A DNA stretch of 64,000 bases from Podospora pseudocomata (taxonomy: Eukaryota > Ascomycota > Sordariomycetes > Sordariales > Podosporaceae). A program made the translations under genes and the position numbers. Below are positions 34,170-45,990 of this stretch, piece by piece. The first letter of the stretch is position 1. The number at the start of each line of letters is the position of its first letter. Location of the stretch: assembly GCF_035222375.1 (NCBI RefSeq), contig NW_026946365.1:992001-1056000 (forward strand), given 5' to 3'. Below the pieces are notes generated by a model. It ran no database searches and was not told the DNA's origin. It worked only from the letters and a program-made list of their open reading frames with translations.

Positions 34170-34944
34170 GGTGGAGGATTTGCAGGGCGGAAGCTACCTG
34201 CACTGCATATTCTAGATGATAGTTGAGAGAAGCGAAAAAAAGTTTGAGATAGGTACTGTTGAAGCGGTGTTATCTGTTGTTGGTCACTTGAACCCAACTG
34301 TATTAGAAACCAAGCAACATGAACGATAGGCCTGGAGGTGATTTCTTGGCAGCGACTGCCTTGTGTCGTCATTGTCGCAGGAAACTGCCCGATTCGACAA
34401 AGGGGCGGTGCACACCCCGCTGCCAAGAGTATCGGGGTGGCAGCCGTTTGCACTGAACTGAGGAGTTTGGCATTAATATTTCACTTGGGAAGCTGTTGTT
34501 TAGTTTTGAATGTCAGAACAGTTTTGTCTATGTTTTGGATGGATGAGGCAGTTGCAGTATTATATCTTTAACTGCCGAAGCTGTCTTGGATATCTCATAC
34601 CGAAAGAGCAGCAAGTGCTGTCTTTACTTGAAGTTGTCGTGCAGACACTAGATAAGAGCTCCGATAAGAAGGCTAAGCCCACCCCTGGCGTCTGTTCACT
34701 GTGTAGAGTGGAGACCGCATTTTTCCAAAGTGAGATCCAGCGCGTCTTCAAGCATCGCATCGCGCAGTCGCATTCATTTTGAGATTTCGTCAAGTTCAAC
34801 CGTCCAGCACCACCACCACCACCAAGATCCCCACGCCTGCTTCACACCAGTTATACAATCATAACAACAACAAAACAACCAACCTTTTCGCCCTCCACAA
34901 GTTCCCAATCTCTCTCAACTATAACCACCTACCCACCCTCCAAA
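34170..34944. other. Divergent promoter region between ceramidase and cwf7
   Basis: No coding frame is supported. It serves two genes pointing away from each other. The last 150 bases are rich in C and A, typical of a fungal 5' UTR before the cwf7 ATG. Confidence 0.6.
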
Positions 34945-35638
34945 ATGCCATCCATAACCACCATCCACGAGTCCCTCCCATGTAAGTTTCCTTCCCCTCC
35001 CCCCCCCATCTGCCCTATTATTCAACTCTCATCGTAACCTCCCAGACATCGATTCCCCCCCCACATCAACCCAACTAACCGCCGCCCAAACCCTCATTAC
35101 CCGCGAACGCACCCTCCACCCCGACGACCCCAACCACGCTCTCCTCCCCCCCCCCTACCACCCCCAATTCCTCACCCCTCTCCTCACATCCGAATTCTCC
35201 CGCCTCTCCAGTACCTCCCCCCCACCAAAACTAAACGCCCTGGACCTGTCCCGATACAACACCCTCCCCTCCCAACCCCCTAACTCCACCCCCCACTCCC
35301 TCCAGTCAGAACTCTCAAAAGCCTACACCTCCCACGCCTACATCTCCTCCCGCCGCTCCCACCTCGCCCTCCTAGACACCTACGGAAAAACCGCCTGGCT
35401 AGTCGGGAACTACCACCTCGAGGGCGAGCTCAAGGCCCTAGAGAAGGAACTCGCCCAGACCAAACAAGAGATCGATCTTGTGACTCTGGCGAGGAAGACA
35501 AGACAAGAAGAGGTCGGGTCGGAGATGAGGATGCTAGAGGAGAATTGGAAAATGGGTGTAGGGAGGGTGCTGGAGACGGAGGTGGCGACCGAGGGGGTGA
35601 GGAGGGAGGTTTTGGGGGTTCTTGCCGGGAGGGAGTAA
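34945..35638 (+). CDS. cwf7: Pre-mRNA-splicing factor Cwf7/SPF27 (BCAS2 family)
   Basis: Two exons, 34945-34981 and 35046-35638, joined across a 64-bp intron (GTAAGT...CGTAAC...CAG), give 209 residues. The N-terminus (HESLPYIDSPP) and the central and C-terminal coiled coil (AWLVGNYHLEGELKALEKELAQ, then RKTRQEE) are the signatures of BCAS2/SPF27, a core subunit of the Prp19/NineTeen complex that activates the spliceosome in the nucleus. A Pro/Ser-rich linker lies between. The short first exon is needed for the ESLPYID motif, which supports the intron. Exon 2 has extreme C bias in its first 300 bases and G bias later. Confidence 0.9.
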
Positions 35639-36437
35639 GAGATTGTTGTTGTTGTTGGCAAAAGAGACTGCGAGAAACGAGGCGGTATTTCGAGAGGGGG
35701 AGAGAAAGAGGTCAGGTGAACGAAGCAAGAGAGATGTGTGAGGTGGGAATTGTAACGAAATGTTGGGAGTTTTACGAGTTTACCACAACAGGGGAGGTTC
35801 TATGCTGAGGATCGTTGTTTAGGGGGCAGAGTAAGGGACAGACACGTAAAATGGGAAGGGATATTGTCATAAATATGCTGGAGTTTGGGAATATAAATCA
35901 GGGAGAATATGTTGCTTCACACGGAAAGTGTTAATATACTTAAATGTGGCCGGGTTGTGAACCAAAAGTGCTGCCCAAAGAATTGTCGAAAGGCGTGAAA
36001 AGGGGTGCAAAAAGCTTCTTGACACGGCGCTATATGCCACAAGATAAGAAGCACTATGTTGTCTATGTGTCCGTCAACGACTATGCATTTCGCACAATAC
36101 ATATGGGTGGGGTGAGCAATGTACATAACCCTAGGCAAACATAGCATTTGCTATCATGACCTGTTTGCTACTCCTTCAGGTATCTAATAACAAGCCAAAG
36201 TGTTTGGTCTTGAATAATCAATGTAGGTCAAAAAAAAATAAGGGAGACGGCAGAGTGAAAATAATAATCCAAAACTCCAGCCCCAACCCACAAAGCCACA
36301 CCAAGAATACCATACTTTGTTCCTTCTCCAATATTTGTTCTTTTCACCACCAAGAAAACTCGAGAAGCAAGCGCCCACACCGTGCCCCATTACACCTCTT
36401 TTCCCTATTCTGATCCCTCTCCATGCTCCATCATCCT
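35639..36437. other. Intergenic between convergent cwf7 and PKA-R
   Basis: Holds the two 3' UTRs facing each other. No coding frame, RNA gene or repeat is recognised. Confidence 0.6.
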
Positions 36438-37679
36438 TTAAACCGTCTGAAGGGGATCCATCTCCTCCACCCCAGTCTTGACACCCACATACTTGGTTCT
36501 CCGCATAATACTCTCGACCGGCCCCAACAACCGCTGGAACGCCGACTTGCCAAGCGACACAACCTTGACCTCAGTGGTGCTCACGACGCTGGCGGCGCGT
36601 GGTGCGTCGTTAAGCAGAGCGAGCTCGCCAAAGAAATCGCCCTTCTTGTAGTGCTTGACAGCGGCCTCGTCGCCCCTCCTAAGAGCGACCGCCTCGCCAT
36701 CCACAAGCAAGTAAAAGGAGTCACCCGGGTCGCCCTCGCGAATAATGGTGTGACCGGCCGGGAATTTCTCGCTCTTGAGCGCATCCGCAATCTTGGAGCG
36801 CTCATACGGGGTCAGGCTTGAGAGCAAAGGCACCTCCTCGAGGAAACCCTCGTACATGCGACGACGGGCAAAGGTCGACTCCATCAGGATCCTCCGGAAG
36901 GTCATACGGTCCAAGGCCCAGAGGGTGCAGTTGGGCTCGGCGGAAATAACAGTAGCGGCCCGCGGGGCGTTGTACATGAGCGCAAGCTCTCCAAAAGAAC
37001 CGCCTGCACCAATGGTGCTAACCTTCCTGCCAGCCCCGTCCAAACCAGGCTCGACCTTTCCTGTGGGGCTGACGTAAATATCGAAAGAACCCTTTTCGAT
37101 GATATAAAAGAAGTCACCGGTATCTCCTTGGGTAATCACCTGCCAAACAGATTAGTCGTGCCCTTTTTGGCCAAACACGAACGCCCAACTCACCTTGATA
37201 TCCTTGGATGGGATCGGCTTCTCTATCAAAGCCCCCAATACCTGGGCGGTTTGCTCGTCATCGAGGTGGCTGAACAGGAAATTGCCGCTGATGGCTTCCT
37301 TCAACCGCTCCAGTTGCTCGGGCGTCTTGGGATGCACAGGAGGTGTCCAATTGTCATAAGCTTCTCCGGTAGGGGGTTTCAGTGACTCGGCCGATACCGA
37401 AGTGCGACGACCCAAGTTGTACTGGGCTGGGTAGCCTGTTGGATCAAGATGGGGCCTGTTGACTCCAGTCATGTGTGTATCAGATGCCGCATCGGCACCA
37501 AAAGGGCTTCGGAAGAGACCGGCGCCATGGTCGGCTGGAGCGCGGCCAAAGCTCGCCGTTGTGGGCGAAGTCACCATGTCATTTTCGTCCTCCTCGGCGA
37601 CTCTTTGCATACCAGTGGTCTCCAGTCTGCCAAATGGGTTCGAGTTGCCCCCGAAAGGGCTGCTGAAGCCAGTGGACAT
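36438..37679 (-). CDS. mcb: cAMP-dependent protein kinase regulatory subunit
   Basis: Two exons, 37194-37679 and 36438-37139, with a 54-bp intron (GTGAGT...GACTAAT...CAG), give 395 residues. The protein binds and inhibits the PKA catalytic subunit until cAMP binds. The disordered N-terminus begins MSTGFSSPFGGNSNPFG. The inhibitor site RRTS (91-94, RRTSVSAESL) has Ser at the target position, so it is a type II substrate-like subunit. Two cyclic-nucleotide domains follow with phosphate-binding cassettes FGELALMYNAPRAA (about 211-224) and FGELALLNDAPRAA (about 332-345), both with the critical Glu and Arg. Length and layout match Neurospora MCB and Aspergillus PkaR. The symbol follows Neurospora. 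Confidence 0.95.
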
Positions 37680-39830
37680 GTTGGAAAACGTTCAGAAAGT
37701 GGGTGTGGTTTATCGATTGGAGAATTTCACGATCTGGTTCGAAAAAAGGGGGCCGAGCCTGATGTACTTGAGGTCGGCCTGGGCGAGTATGTCGGTTACA
37801 GAGTCAGGATACCAACTCTGTTTCTCTCTGGGGGCTGCAGCACACGGTTAGAACATGGCCGACTCAAGCGGTGCAATGCGAGGATGTAGGAAAAGGGCCA
37901 TTTAGAGACAAAATGGGCTGCGCGACTCGGAGAAGTGCAGGGCGCCGGCAAGCTGCTGTTGTATGAACGGTCTCGTCATGCAGAGCTCAAACCCGTCTGG
38001 TTTCGCCGAAAGAGAAATTGAGACAGGGCAACAAAAGCCGTGAAACATGAGAAGGCATGGCTTGACTTACTTTTCGGCCAGAGACACAGGAGGCGTCGAT
38101 ATGGTTTGGCTGGACAAAGCCACCGACGGTGGGAGTATGTGTGGTGGAGTGGCTATGGGGAGTCTGCGGCGTTCGGGATGCAGAAGCGGGAGCTGGCGAA
38201 GAGGGGTAGTGTTGTTGTAGGAGAAAAAGATGCCGCAGTCGACGAGGAGCTTTCTCAATGATAAAGAACAGGAGAGAGAGGGTGCAATCCGAGCTAAGCC
38301 AGGGAGGTGGTAGGGAAGCTTAACGATCGGCTTGCAGGCGAACAAGGAATAAAGGCCGAGACAGACAAGTCCGGCACACGGCGGCAGAAATTGGGACAGA
38401 CGAACGGCAGGGTCGTGTAATGTGTAATGTAGGTATGTAGAGTAGAGATAGTGACAGCAGAAACGGAGAGAGTTAGTACAAGGAGGTTGGGTTGAGCAGG
38501 AGGATCAGGTATAGAAGAGGCCGAGATGGCAAGATGCAGAGATGAAAAAAAAAAAATAAAGGGAATCCAGGAAGGCGGAAAAGGGGGGGAGACTGGAAGG
38601 CGAGGAGGGGAGATGGAGGTGAAGCTTTACGTTTGGCGAGTGGGGTGGTTCCCGCCCTACAGTTCGACAGTGCGGTATCGAGACGCCTGTGTTCCCTGCA
38701 TTTCATCACCGAAAGACTTTGGAGCCATCAAGGACCCCAGTCAGGCCCGCAACCAGGCGGCGCAAATCCGGGGAGATGCCACTTTGGAGCAGCGGTTGAC
38801 GACTAGGCAGAGCAAGATGATATCTAATACCTCGCAGCTCAGAGTCATGAGTGCCGTGACCAGGCACATGAGTGACATGGTGAGAGCTTGCTGTTATCAG
38901 CAGAGTCACTGGCTGAGAACGGACATCAGGCCCCCCTCACAACCGGGACCTCCCTCTCGCTTTGACTCCACAATACCGCTAGGCGCAGGCCAGTCATTTG
39001 CGTCGAACAATTCTAGAAAGCGCATGGACCGTCATATGGCCCATGCCTTGGCCGCTGACGTGCTGCTGAACTTGACCGATCTTCTGCTTCGGCTTCTCTT
39101 GCAGATCTGCCGCAGCGTGCTCACCAGGTGGCAACTGCGTACCCTTGGCACCGGGAGTGAAAGAAGGAATGCTTCTGTCCGGATTTGGGGCACACAAGCC
39201 AGGGCAACACTTCAGACGTTGGACTTAGGGCTCTGTCTGCCGGTGGCCTGGCACATGCGCAGGAACACTGTGTGGCTGTCACTCTTCCATAAGGCTTCAT
39301 GTCGGTACTAGGACGGCATTGCTGAGGCCTGCAGCTCCTCCAATCCCTACTATTTGATAAACACCAGATAGTCGTCAACGGTACGGATATGTCCCTTACC
39401 AGAGAGATTCGTATCAACCAGACAATGGCTCTCGCCCGCCCAGAGTGGTATTCAGCAATTTACGAACCCTCTGATCGGACACCCCGAGAGTATCTCAATC
39501 TCCACTGTTTCTCATGATTTCCCCTGTGATGAGCAGTCCCATCACACTCGATATTAGTCCCACGTGCCGGATCGCGTGACCGCTCTCTCTTGTCTGGTCG
39601 TCGCCGTTGGGTTGTTCCAAAAATGAATTTCCTTCTGCCTGTCTCCGTCAGCACTGGAGCCGTCACAGCCTCCTGCCAAGACACAGCACGGGCCATTGAA
39701 CTCGCCGCAGACACCGAAGACTCCGTGTCTTCGAAACGCTCCTTTTCCAGAGATCCTCTCCCTTTGACAACCCCCCAAGCCACCCCGCAACGACGACGAC
39801 GACGACGACGTCGGAAAAAATACGCTCGCC
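37680..39830. other. Divergent promoter region of PKA-R and CDC50
   Basis: 2.15 kb between two divergently transcribed genes. A 261-codon frame (38526-39311 plus) has no recognisable domain or coding character. A short CGA/GAC repeat (about 39789-39812) lies 20 bp before the CDC50 start. Much of the left half is probably PKA-R 5' leader. Confidence 0.55.
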
Positions 39831-41124
39831 ATGGCTCCGAGACGTCGCCGAGGAGCCTCCGACGATGCTGCCGCAGATGACCACTCCGAGACGGATGCGC
39901 CCAAGAACCGCCCACCCAATACAGCCTTTCGCCAGCAACGCATGCGCGCCTGGCAGTGTGTGCTGACACCGAAACTTATTGTCACCATCTTCTCCATTCT
40001 CGCCGCCATCTACCTTGGCTTCGGCGCCTATCTTACATACCTTGCGCATACTGTGGGTTGGCTGTCCGATGAACTGCCCTTGTAGGGCACATGCTTATAA
40101 ATTATGTTTCCAGGTCCGCGACATCTCGATCGACTACACCAAGTGTATCACCGACGCACCAACAGATGACTTTGGACCGATTCCGGCTGAAAACATCGAG
40201 GCTCATTTCTCGGTGACAAATCCCGACTTGGATCCCTTCCGGTCTCAGTGGAAAAGAGAGACGATCAATGATGTCAAGGTCGCCAATTACACAGCGAAGC
40301 GGGAGTATTGCTATGTCCGAATCAACATCCCCGAGGACCTGAAGCCGACCATCAGCTTCTTCTATCACCTCAACAACTTTTACCAGAACCACCGTCGTTA
40401 CGTCAATTCTTTCAATGCAAAGCAACTTCTCGGCGACGCAGTAGATGGCGGCACCATCAACGCCTCCACCTGCGCACCCCTGACTCACAACCACGAGGGC
40501 AAGATCATTTATCCCTGTGGCTTGGTGGCCAACTCAATCTTTAACGACACTTTCTCTCCGCCCCTGTTGTTGAACCCGCGAAATTCGTCAGAGGACAGTG
40601 TCGAGTATCCCATGTCGACCAAGGGCATCGCTTGGCCTGGAATCAAAGACTTGTATGGTCTTACAAGCTACAAATATTCAGATATTGTGCCCCCACCCAA
40701 CTGGGAGGAGCGTTACAAGTTTGGTTATGATGAGGTGAACAACCCGGTACCGGATCTCAAGAGCGACGAGCTTTTCCAAAACTGGATGATGTTGGCTGCC
40801 GCGCCCAACTTTTACAAACTGTACCAGAAGAGCAACACCAGCGAGGTGATGGCTGCTGGTACATACGAGATCAAGATTGAGTCCAACTTCGACACCACCA
40901 AGTATAATGGCGGGAAGTCTTTCGTCCTCACCACTGTCTCGACAATGGGATCGCGCAACATCTGGCCAGGAATCATTTTCCTCATTGTTGGCGGTATCTG
41001 CCTTGTTCTTGACGTCTACTTCATCTTGTCGTTCTTTTTGTGGAAGCCGCGCAAGCTTGGCGACCCATCATATCTTTCGTGGAACCAGCCATCGGCACCA
41101 CAGGGGCATGCTTCAACTTCATAG
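39831..41124 (+). CDS. CDC50/LEM3-family P4-ATPase (flippase) subunit
   Basis: Two exons, 39831-40052 and 40114-41124, with a 61-bp intron (GTGGGT donor, CAG acceptor), give 410 residues. The protein is the beta subunit that chaperones P4-ATPase lipid flippases out of the endoplasmic reticulum and helps move phospholipids to the cytosolic leaflet. Topology is as expected: a basic cytosolic N-terminus, membrane segment 1 (about 49-71), a large lumenal domain with several N-x-S/T sites and paired cysteines (ASTCAP, YPCGLVAN), the family motif GIAWPGIKD, and membrane segment 2 near the C-terminus (IWPGIIFLIVGGICLVLDVYF). The intron falls right after the first membrane segment. The donor is unusual but skipping it gives an early stop. 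Confidence 0.93.
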
Positions 41125-42087
41125 GGCCACAGCATGGGCGGTGGGAAAAAAGCAGAGTTATGAGAGCATTATAGGGCGGGGCTGGACTCGTCGTTCTGTT
41201 TTCTGTCTGACAACAGTGTGCAGTGTCTTGGGAATAGCTTTGGGGTTACACGGCGTATGGCGGTCACTGGGTTTTTGGCTTGTTTTCTTGTTATTTCTCT
41301 ATGCCCCACGATTCCTGGAAAGGACGTGGTGGGTTGTCATCAGTTACGCTTGAACTGTACTGTACAGATACCTGGCTCCTCTCGGGGCTCTATTTGGCAT
41401 TGGGTTGTTCTGAATCGAATGAATATAATGACGTGTTCTTGCCTGACGTGCCTACCTAGGTAAGTAGCAGACTCGCAACAGTTTGTGAACGCCCGCCGAC
41501 CCATCTACTACCAATCTGCGGTCAGTGCTGTATTTCTCTAGCAAGAACCGTCCACTAATCACCAATTCACTGCTCGCACCGACGAGCCTTTGCTTTGTCT
41601 TGCCATCCACCCCGCACCGGCGATCTTTCAACACTCGATTCGCCGTCCCGAGTCCCGGCACCGAATAACTCACGGTAGCTAGTTTCATCTTCCAAAACCC
41701 CGGATCATTGCTGAACCTCAAGATTGACGGACCAAGATTTTTATTCCCTCAGACTGCTCAGTCAGAAAAGTGGCAGCCTCAGGCCACTAAAAAACCACTT
41801 AGGCAACCAAGCACGCCAAAACGCGACGGGGTGGTCTGTGAACGTCCAGCAACGCGACACCCCTGTAAATTTTTGCCTTGGCCCGCCGAGCCTTGTTAAG
41901 TTGTTGCACCCCTGCACACCTCCTTTGCCCGGCGGCAGACAATCTGCTACCTCTCCATCTCCATACCTACCGACAACCACTTTTCCATCGAGGGCGACGA
42001 CTCTTCCCACCAGCAACATCACCCCACCGACTGGCTTTTGCGCCGCCATCGCCATCGTCAACCCCCGCGAAAGCGCAGTCGCCCATC
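41125..42087. other. Intergenic, 5' of spt16
   Basis: Contains the CDC50 3' UTR and the spt16 promoter and leader. No further gene is recognised. The spt16 start lies in a good context (CCCATCATGGCC). Confidence 0.6.
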
Positions 42088-45000
42088 ATGGCCGACATCA
42101 AAATCGACGCCAAGGTCTTCCAGGAGCGCATCTCGCATTTTGTCAACGCCTGGAAGGCCGACAAGCGCTCCGGCGACGCGCTGTTCAATGGCGCCTCGTC
42201 CATCCTCATCCTGATGGGCAAGGTCACCGAGGAGCCCGAGCTCTACAAAAATAATGCCATGCACGTAAGTTAATCAACATTGCCCCGGATTGTAGCTTTG
42301 CGCCGTCTGACAACAAGCTCTGCAGTTTTGGCTCCTCGGCTACGAGTTTCCAACGACATTGATGCTTCTAACTACCGATACCCTCTACATTTTCACGACT
42401 CAGAAAAAAGGTCAGCTTGATTGATCTCCGGCTCGATTGCCACCTGTTTGTGCGCTGACACTGCCTACAGCCAAATACCTGGACCAGATCAAGGGCGGCC
42501 GGTTCCCCGTCGAGGTGCTTGTCAAGGGCAAGGACGCGGCCGAAAACGAGAGGCACTTCATCAAAATCACAGATGCCATCAAGGCAGCAGGGGTGAGTCA
42601 TCACGCGCGTGAGTTCGTATGTCCGTTTTCGGAGCTAACGAGCCATGGTTACAGAAGAAGGTCGGTGTGCTTACCAAAGACACCTCCAGCGGCCCGTTCA
42701 TCGATGAGTGGAAGAAGATTTATGCCGACAACTGCAAAGATGTGGAACAGGTCGAGATCGCTCCGGCACTCTCCACCGCTGCCTTCTCTGTGAAGGACGA
42801 GGCAGAGCTCCGCGCCATGCGTAGCTCATCCAAGGCCTGCGTGGCCCTTTTGACCCCGTACTTCCTCGACGAAATGTCCAACATCCTCGATCAAGACAAG
42901 AAGATCAAGCACAGCGCCTTGGCTGACAAGGTGTACAACAAATTGGAGGACGAGAATTTCTGGAAGTCTGTCCAGCTTCCCAATCGCCAGAAATTACCGA
43001 GCGATTTTGACCCAGAACAGCTTGACTGGGTGTTGGGTCCTATTGTGCAGAGCGGCGGAAAATTCGACCTCAAGTGGCAGCAGGACTCAGACGACGAGAT
43101 CCTCCACCCTGGTATCATCATTGCGGCCATGGGCCTGAGATACAAGTCATACTGCTCGCAGATTGCCAGAACCTTTATGGTGGACCCCAACAAGTCCCAG
43201 GAGAGCAACTACAAGTTTTTGCTCTCTGTTCACAACATGATCCTGAAGGGGATCCGGGACGGGGTGGTGGTCAAGGATGTCTACTCCAAGGCTCTTGGCT
43301 TGATCAAATCAAAGAAGCCCGAACTCGAGAAGCATTTCTTGAAGAATGTTGGCTACGGAATTGGTCTTGAGAACAAGGACCCCACTTTGGTTCTCAACGC
43401 CAAGAACCAAAGGACTCTGCGGGATGGCATGACACTTGTCATCACCACTGGATTCAGCGACATTCAGAACCCCAACCCACAGGATAAGAATAGCAAGACT
43501 TACTCCTTGGTTCTCACCGACACAGTCCGCGTCACCGCTGCAGAGCCAGTGGTGTTCACAGGCGAGGCTCCCGTGGAGGTTGATGCTACCTCGTTCTTCT
43601 TCAAAGACGAGGATGAGGCTCAGCCAACTCCCAAAAAGGAGAAGAGAGACTCGCGAGTCGGTGCTGTTGCTACTAAGAACATCACTAGCACTCGCCTGCG
43701 CTCTGAACGCAACACGGCGGTGGATGACGACGCTGAAAAGAGGCGTCGCGCTCATCAAAAGGAGCTTTCAGCAAAGAAGCAGGCCGAGGGTTTGGCCAAG
43801 TATGCCGAGTCCACGGCCGACCAAAACGGCGTAGAGGTGAAGAAGTTCAAGCGCTTCGAGTCGTACAAGCGCGATAACCAGTTTCCCCCCAAGGTCAGGG
43901 ATATGGGCATTGTTATTGACCAAAAGAACGCCACCATCGTTCTGCCAGTGATGGGCAGACCCGTTCCGTTCCACGTCAATACCATCAAGAATGCCAGCAA
44001 GAGTGATGAAGGCGAGTGGTCATTCCTGCGCATCAACTTCCTGTCACCTGGTCAGGGTGTTGGACGCAAGGATGATCAGCCATTCGAGGATGCCTCGGCT
44101 CACTTCGTCAGAAGCTTGACCTTCCGTTCGACTGATGGTGATCGGTATACCGACATTGCCAACCAGATTGCCAACCTCAAGCGCGAGGCCGTCAAGAAGG
44201 AGCAGGAGAAGAAAGACCTGGAGGATGTTATCGAGCAGGACAAGCTGGTTGAGATAAGAAGTAAGAGGATTTCGCTTTTGACTACTGTGACTGCCACTAA
44301 CCTGTGTTTCAGACCGCCGCCCCGCTGTTTTGGATAACGTCTTCATTCGGCCGGCCATGGAAGGCAAGCGTGTGCCAGGTAAGGTAGAGATTCACCAGAA
44401 CGGTCTCCGCTACCAGTCACCATTGAGCACCACCCAACGTGTCGACATTCTCTTCTCCAACGTCCGCCACCTGTTTTTCCAGCCCTGCGAGCACGAGTTG
44501 ATTGTCATCATCCACGTCCACCTCAAGGACCCCATCCTCTTCGGCAAGAAGAAGACCAAGGATGTGCAGTTTTATCGTGAAGCCACCGATATCCAGTTTG
44601 ATGAAACCGGCAATAGGAAGCGGAAGTACAGGTATGGTGACGAGGACGAATTCGAAGCCGAGCAGGAGGAGCGCCGTCGTCGCAACGAGCTCGATAGGCT
44701 GTTTAAGAGCTTTGCCGACAAGATAGCCGAAGCGGGCAAGAACGAGGGATTGGAAGTGGACATGCCGCTCCGCGAGATAGGATTCAATGGCGTGCCCTTC
44801 CGTAGTAACGTGTACATCCAGCCCACGACCGAGTGTCTGATCCAGATCACGGAACCGCCATTCATGGTCATCACGCTGGACGACATTGAAATCGCCCATC
44901 TGGAACGCGTGCAATACGGTCTCAAGAACTTTGATCTGGTCTTTATCTTTAAGGACTTTACTCGACCGCCAGCGCACATCAACACCATCCCGGTTGAGTC

Positions 45001-45424
45001 GCTCGAGGACGTGAAAGAGTTTCTGGACTCCGTTAACATCGCCTACTCGGAGGGTCCCCTGAACCTCAACTGGTCGGTCATCATGAAGACCGTCACGGCA
45101 GACACGCACCAGTTCTTTTTGGACGGCGGCTGGGGTTTCCTCCAGAACGACTCGGACGAGGAGGGCGGGTCTGACGAGGAGGAGGAGGAATCGGCGTTTG
45201 AGATTAGCGAGTCGGAGCTGGATGTTGCCAGCGAGTCGAGCGAGGAGGACTCGGACTTTGACAGTAATGCGTCTGCCGAGGCTAGTGATGAGGCGGAGAT
45301 GTCTGATGAGGAGGAGGGGGAGGATTGGGATGAGCTGGAGAAGAAGGCGAGGAAGAGGGATAGGGAGAGTGGGTTGGAGGAGGAGGATAATAAGAAGGGG
45401 GCCAAGAAACAGAAGAGAAGGTAA
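42088..45424 (+). CDS. spt16: FACT complex histone chaperone subunit Spt16
   Basis: Five exons (42088-42264, 42326-42410, 42471-42592, 42655-44260, 44313-45424) encode 1,033 residues, the usual length. All four introns (52-62 bp) carry good branch sites (CTGAC, CTGAC, CTAAC, ACTAAC). Spt16 with Pob3 forms FACT, which loosens and rebuilds nucleosomes during transcription and replication. Domains in order are the aminopeptidase-like N-terminal domain ([35 protein letters not shown] split over exons 1-2; creatinase fold without metal ligands), the dimerisation and Rtt106-like PH modules, and a strongly acidic Asp/Glu/Ser tail from about residue 955, ending in a basic patch [10 protein letters not shown]. 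The acidic tail binds H2A-H2B. Confidence 0.97.
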
Positions 45425-45990
45425 ATTTGGATGGGGTAAAGGCGAGAGAGAAAGGGGAAAAGAAAAACTGGTGATGATGATGGTTTGGTCTTTTTTTTTT
45501 TGATGGGGCCTTCTAGCAGGGTATCGTCTATTTACTGGTCTGTTTCTGTTGAAGGGATAGGGAAGGGGGGTACCGACAAAGTGTATATGTATTTTTCTAG
45601 GCTTTTTCTTTTTAGTAAAAACGGAAAGGAAAGGTTTTTTTTTTCGTTGTCTTAATTTGATTATCTACCCTGTCACCCTTTTCTATGTTGTTGGACACAG
45701 AATGGCATGGCTGGGGTGGTCCAGGCAACAAGGCGATGAGTTGGCATCTTAGGGTTTGTATAGCAAGCAGCTTGTCTAGCTAGGTAGTGTTGGTTATTGT
45801 ATGACTATTTTACATGAAATTTCCTTCCCTCATTGTGACCATTATCGCCGTGGAGACCTATGTGCGTGCAAAGTGAATCGTAAAAAGCAAATGGCCAGCA
45901 AATATAAACAGTCAGGTAATTACCACCATCCTTGAACAAGATTATCCACCAACATGTCAGCACCACAGAGATCTTGCTGTTCCAAATGTT
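45425..45990. other. Convergent 3' regions of spt16 and the OB-fold gene
   Basis: No coding frame is supported. It contains T-rich and A-rich runs consistent with 3' UTRs. Confidence 0.6.

Noticed and set aside
38526-39311. 261-codon plus-strand frame between PKA-R and CDC50
   Set aside because: No domain, begins in simple purine sequence, and sits in a divergent promoter region.
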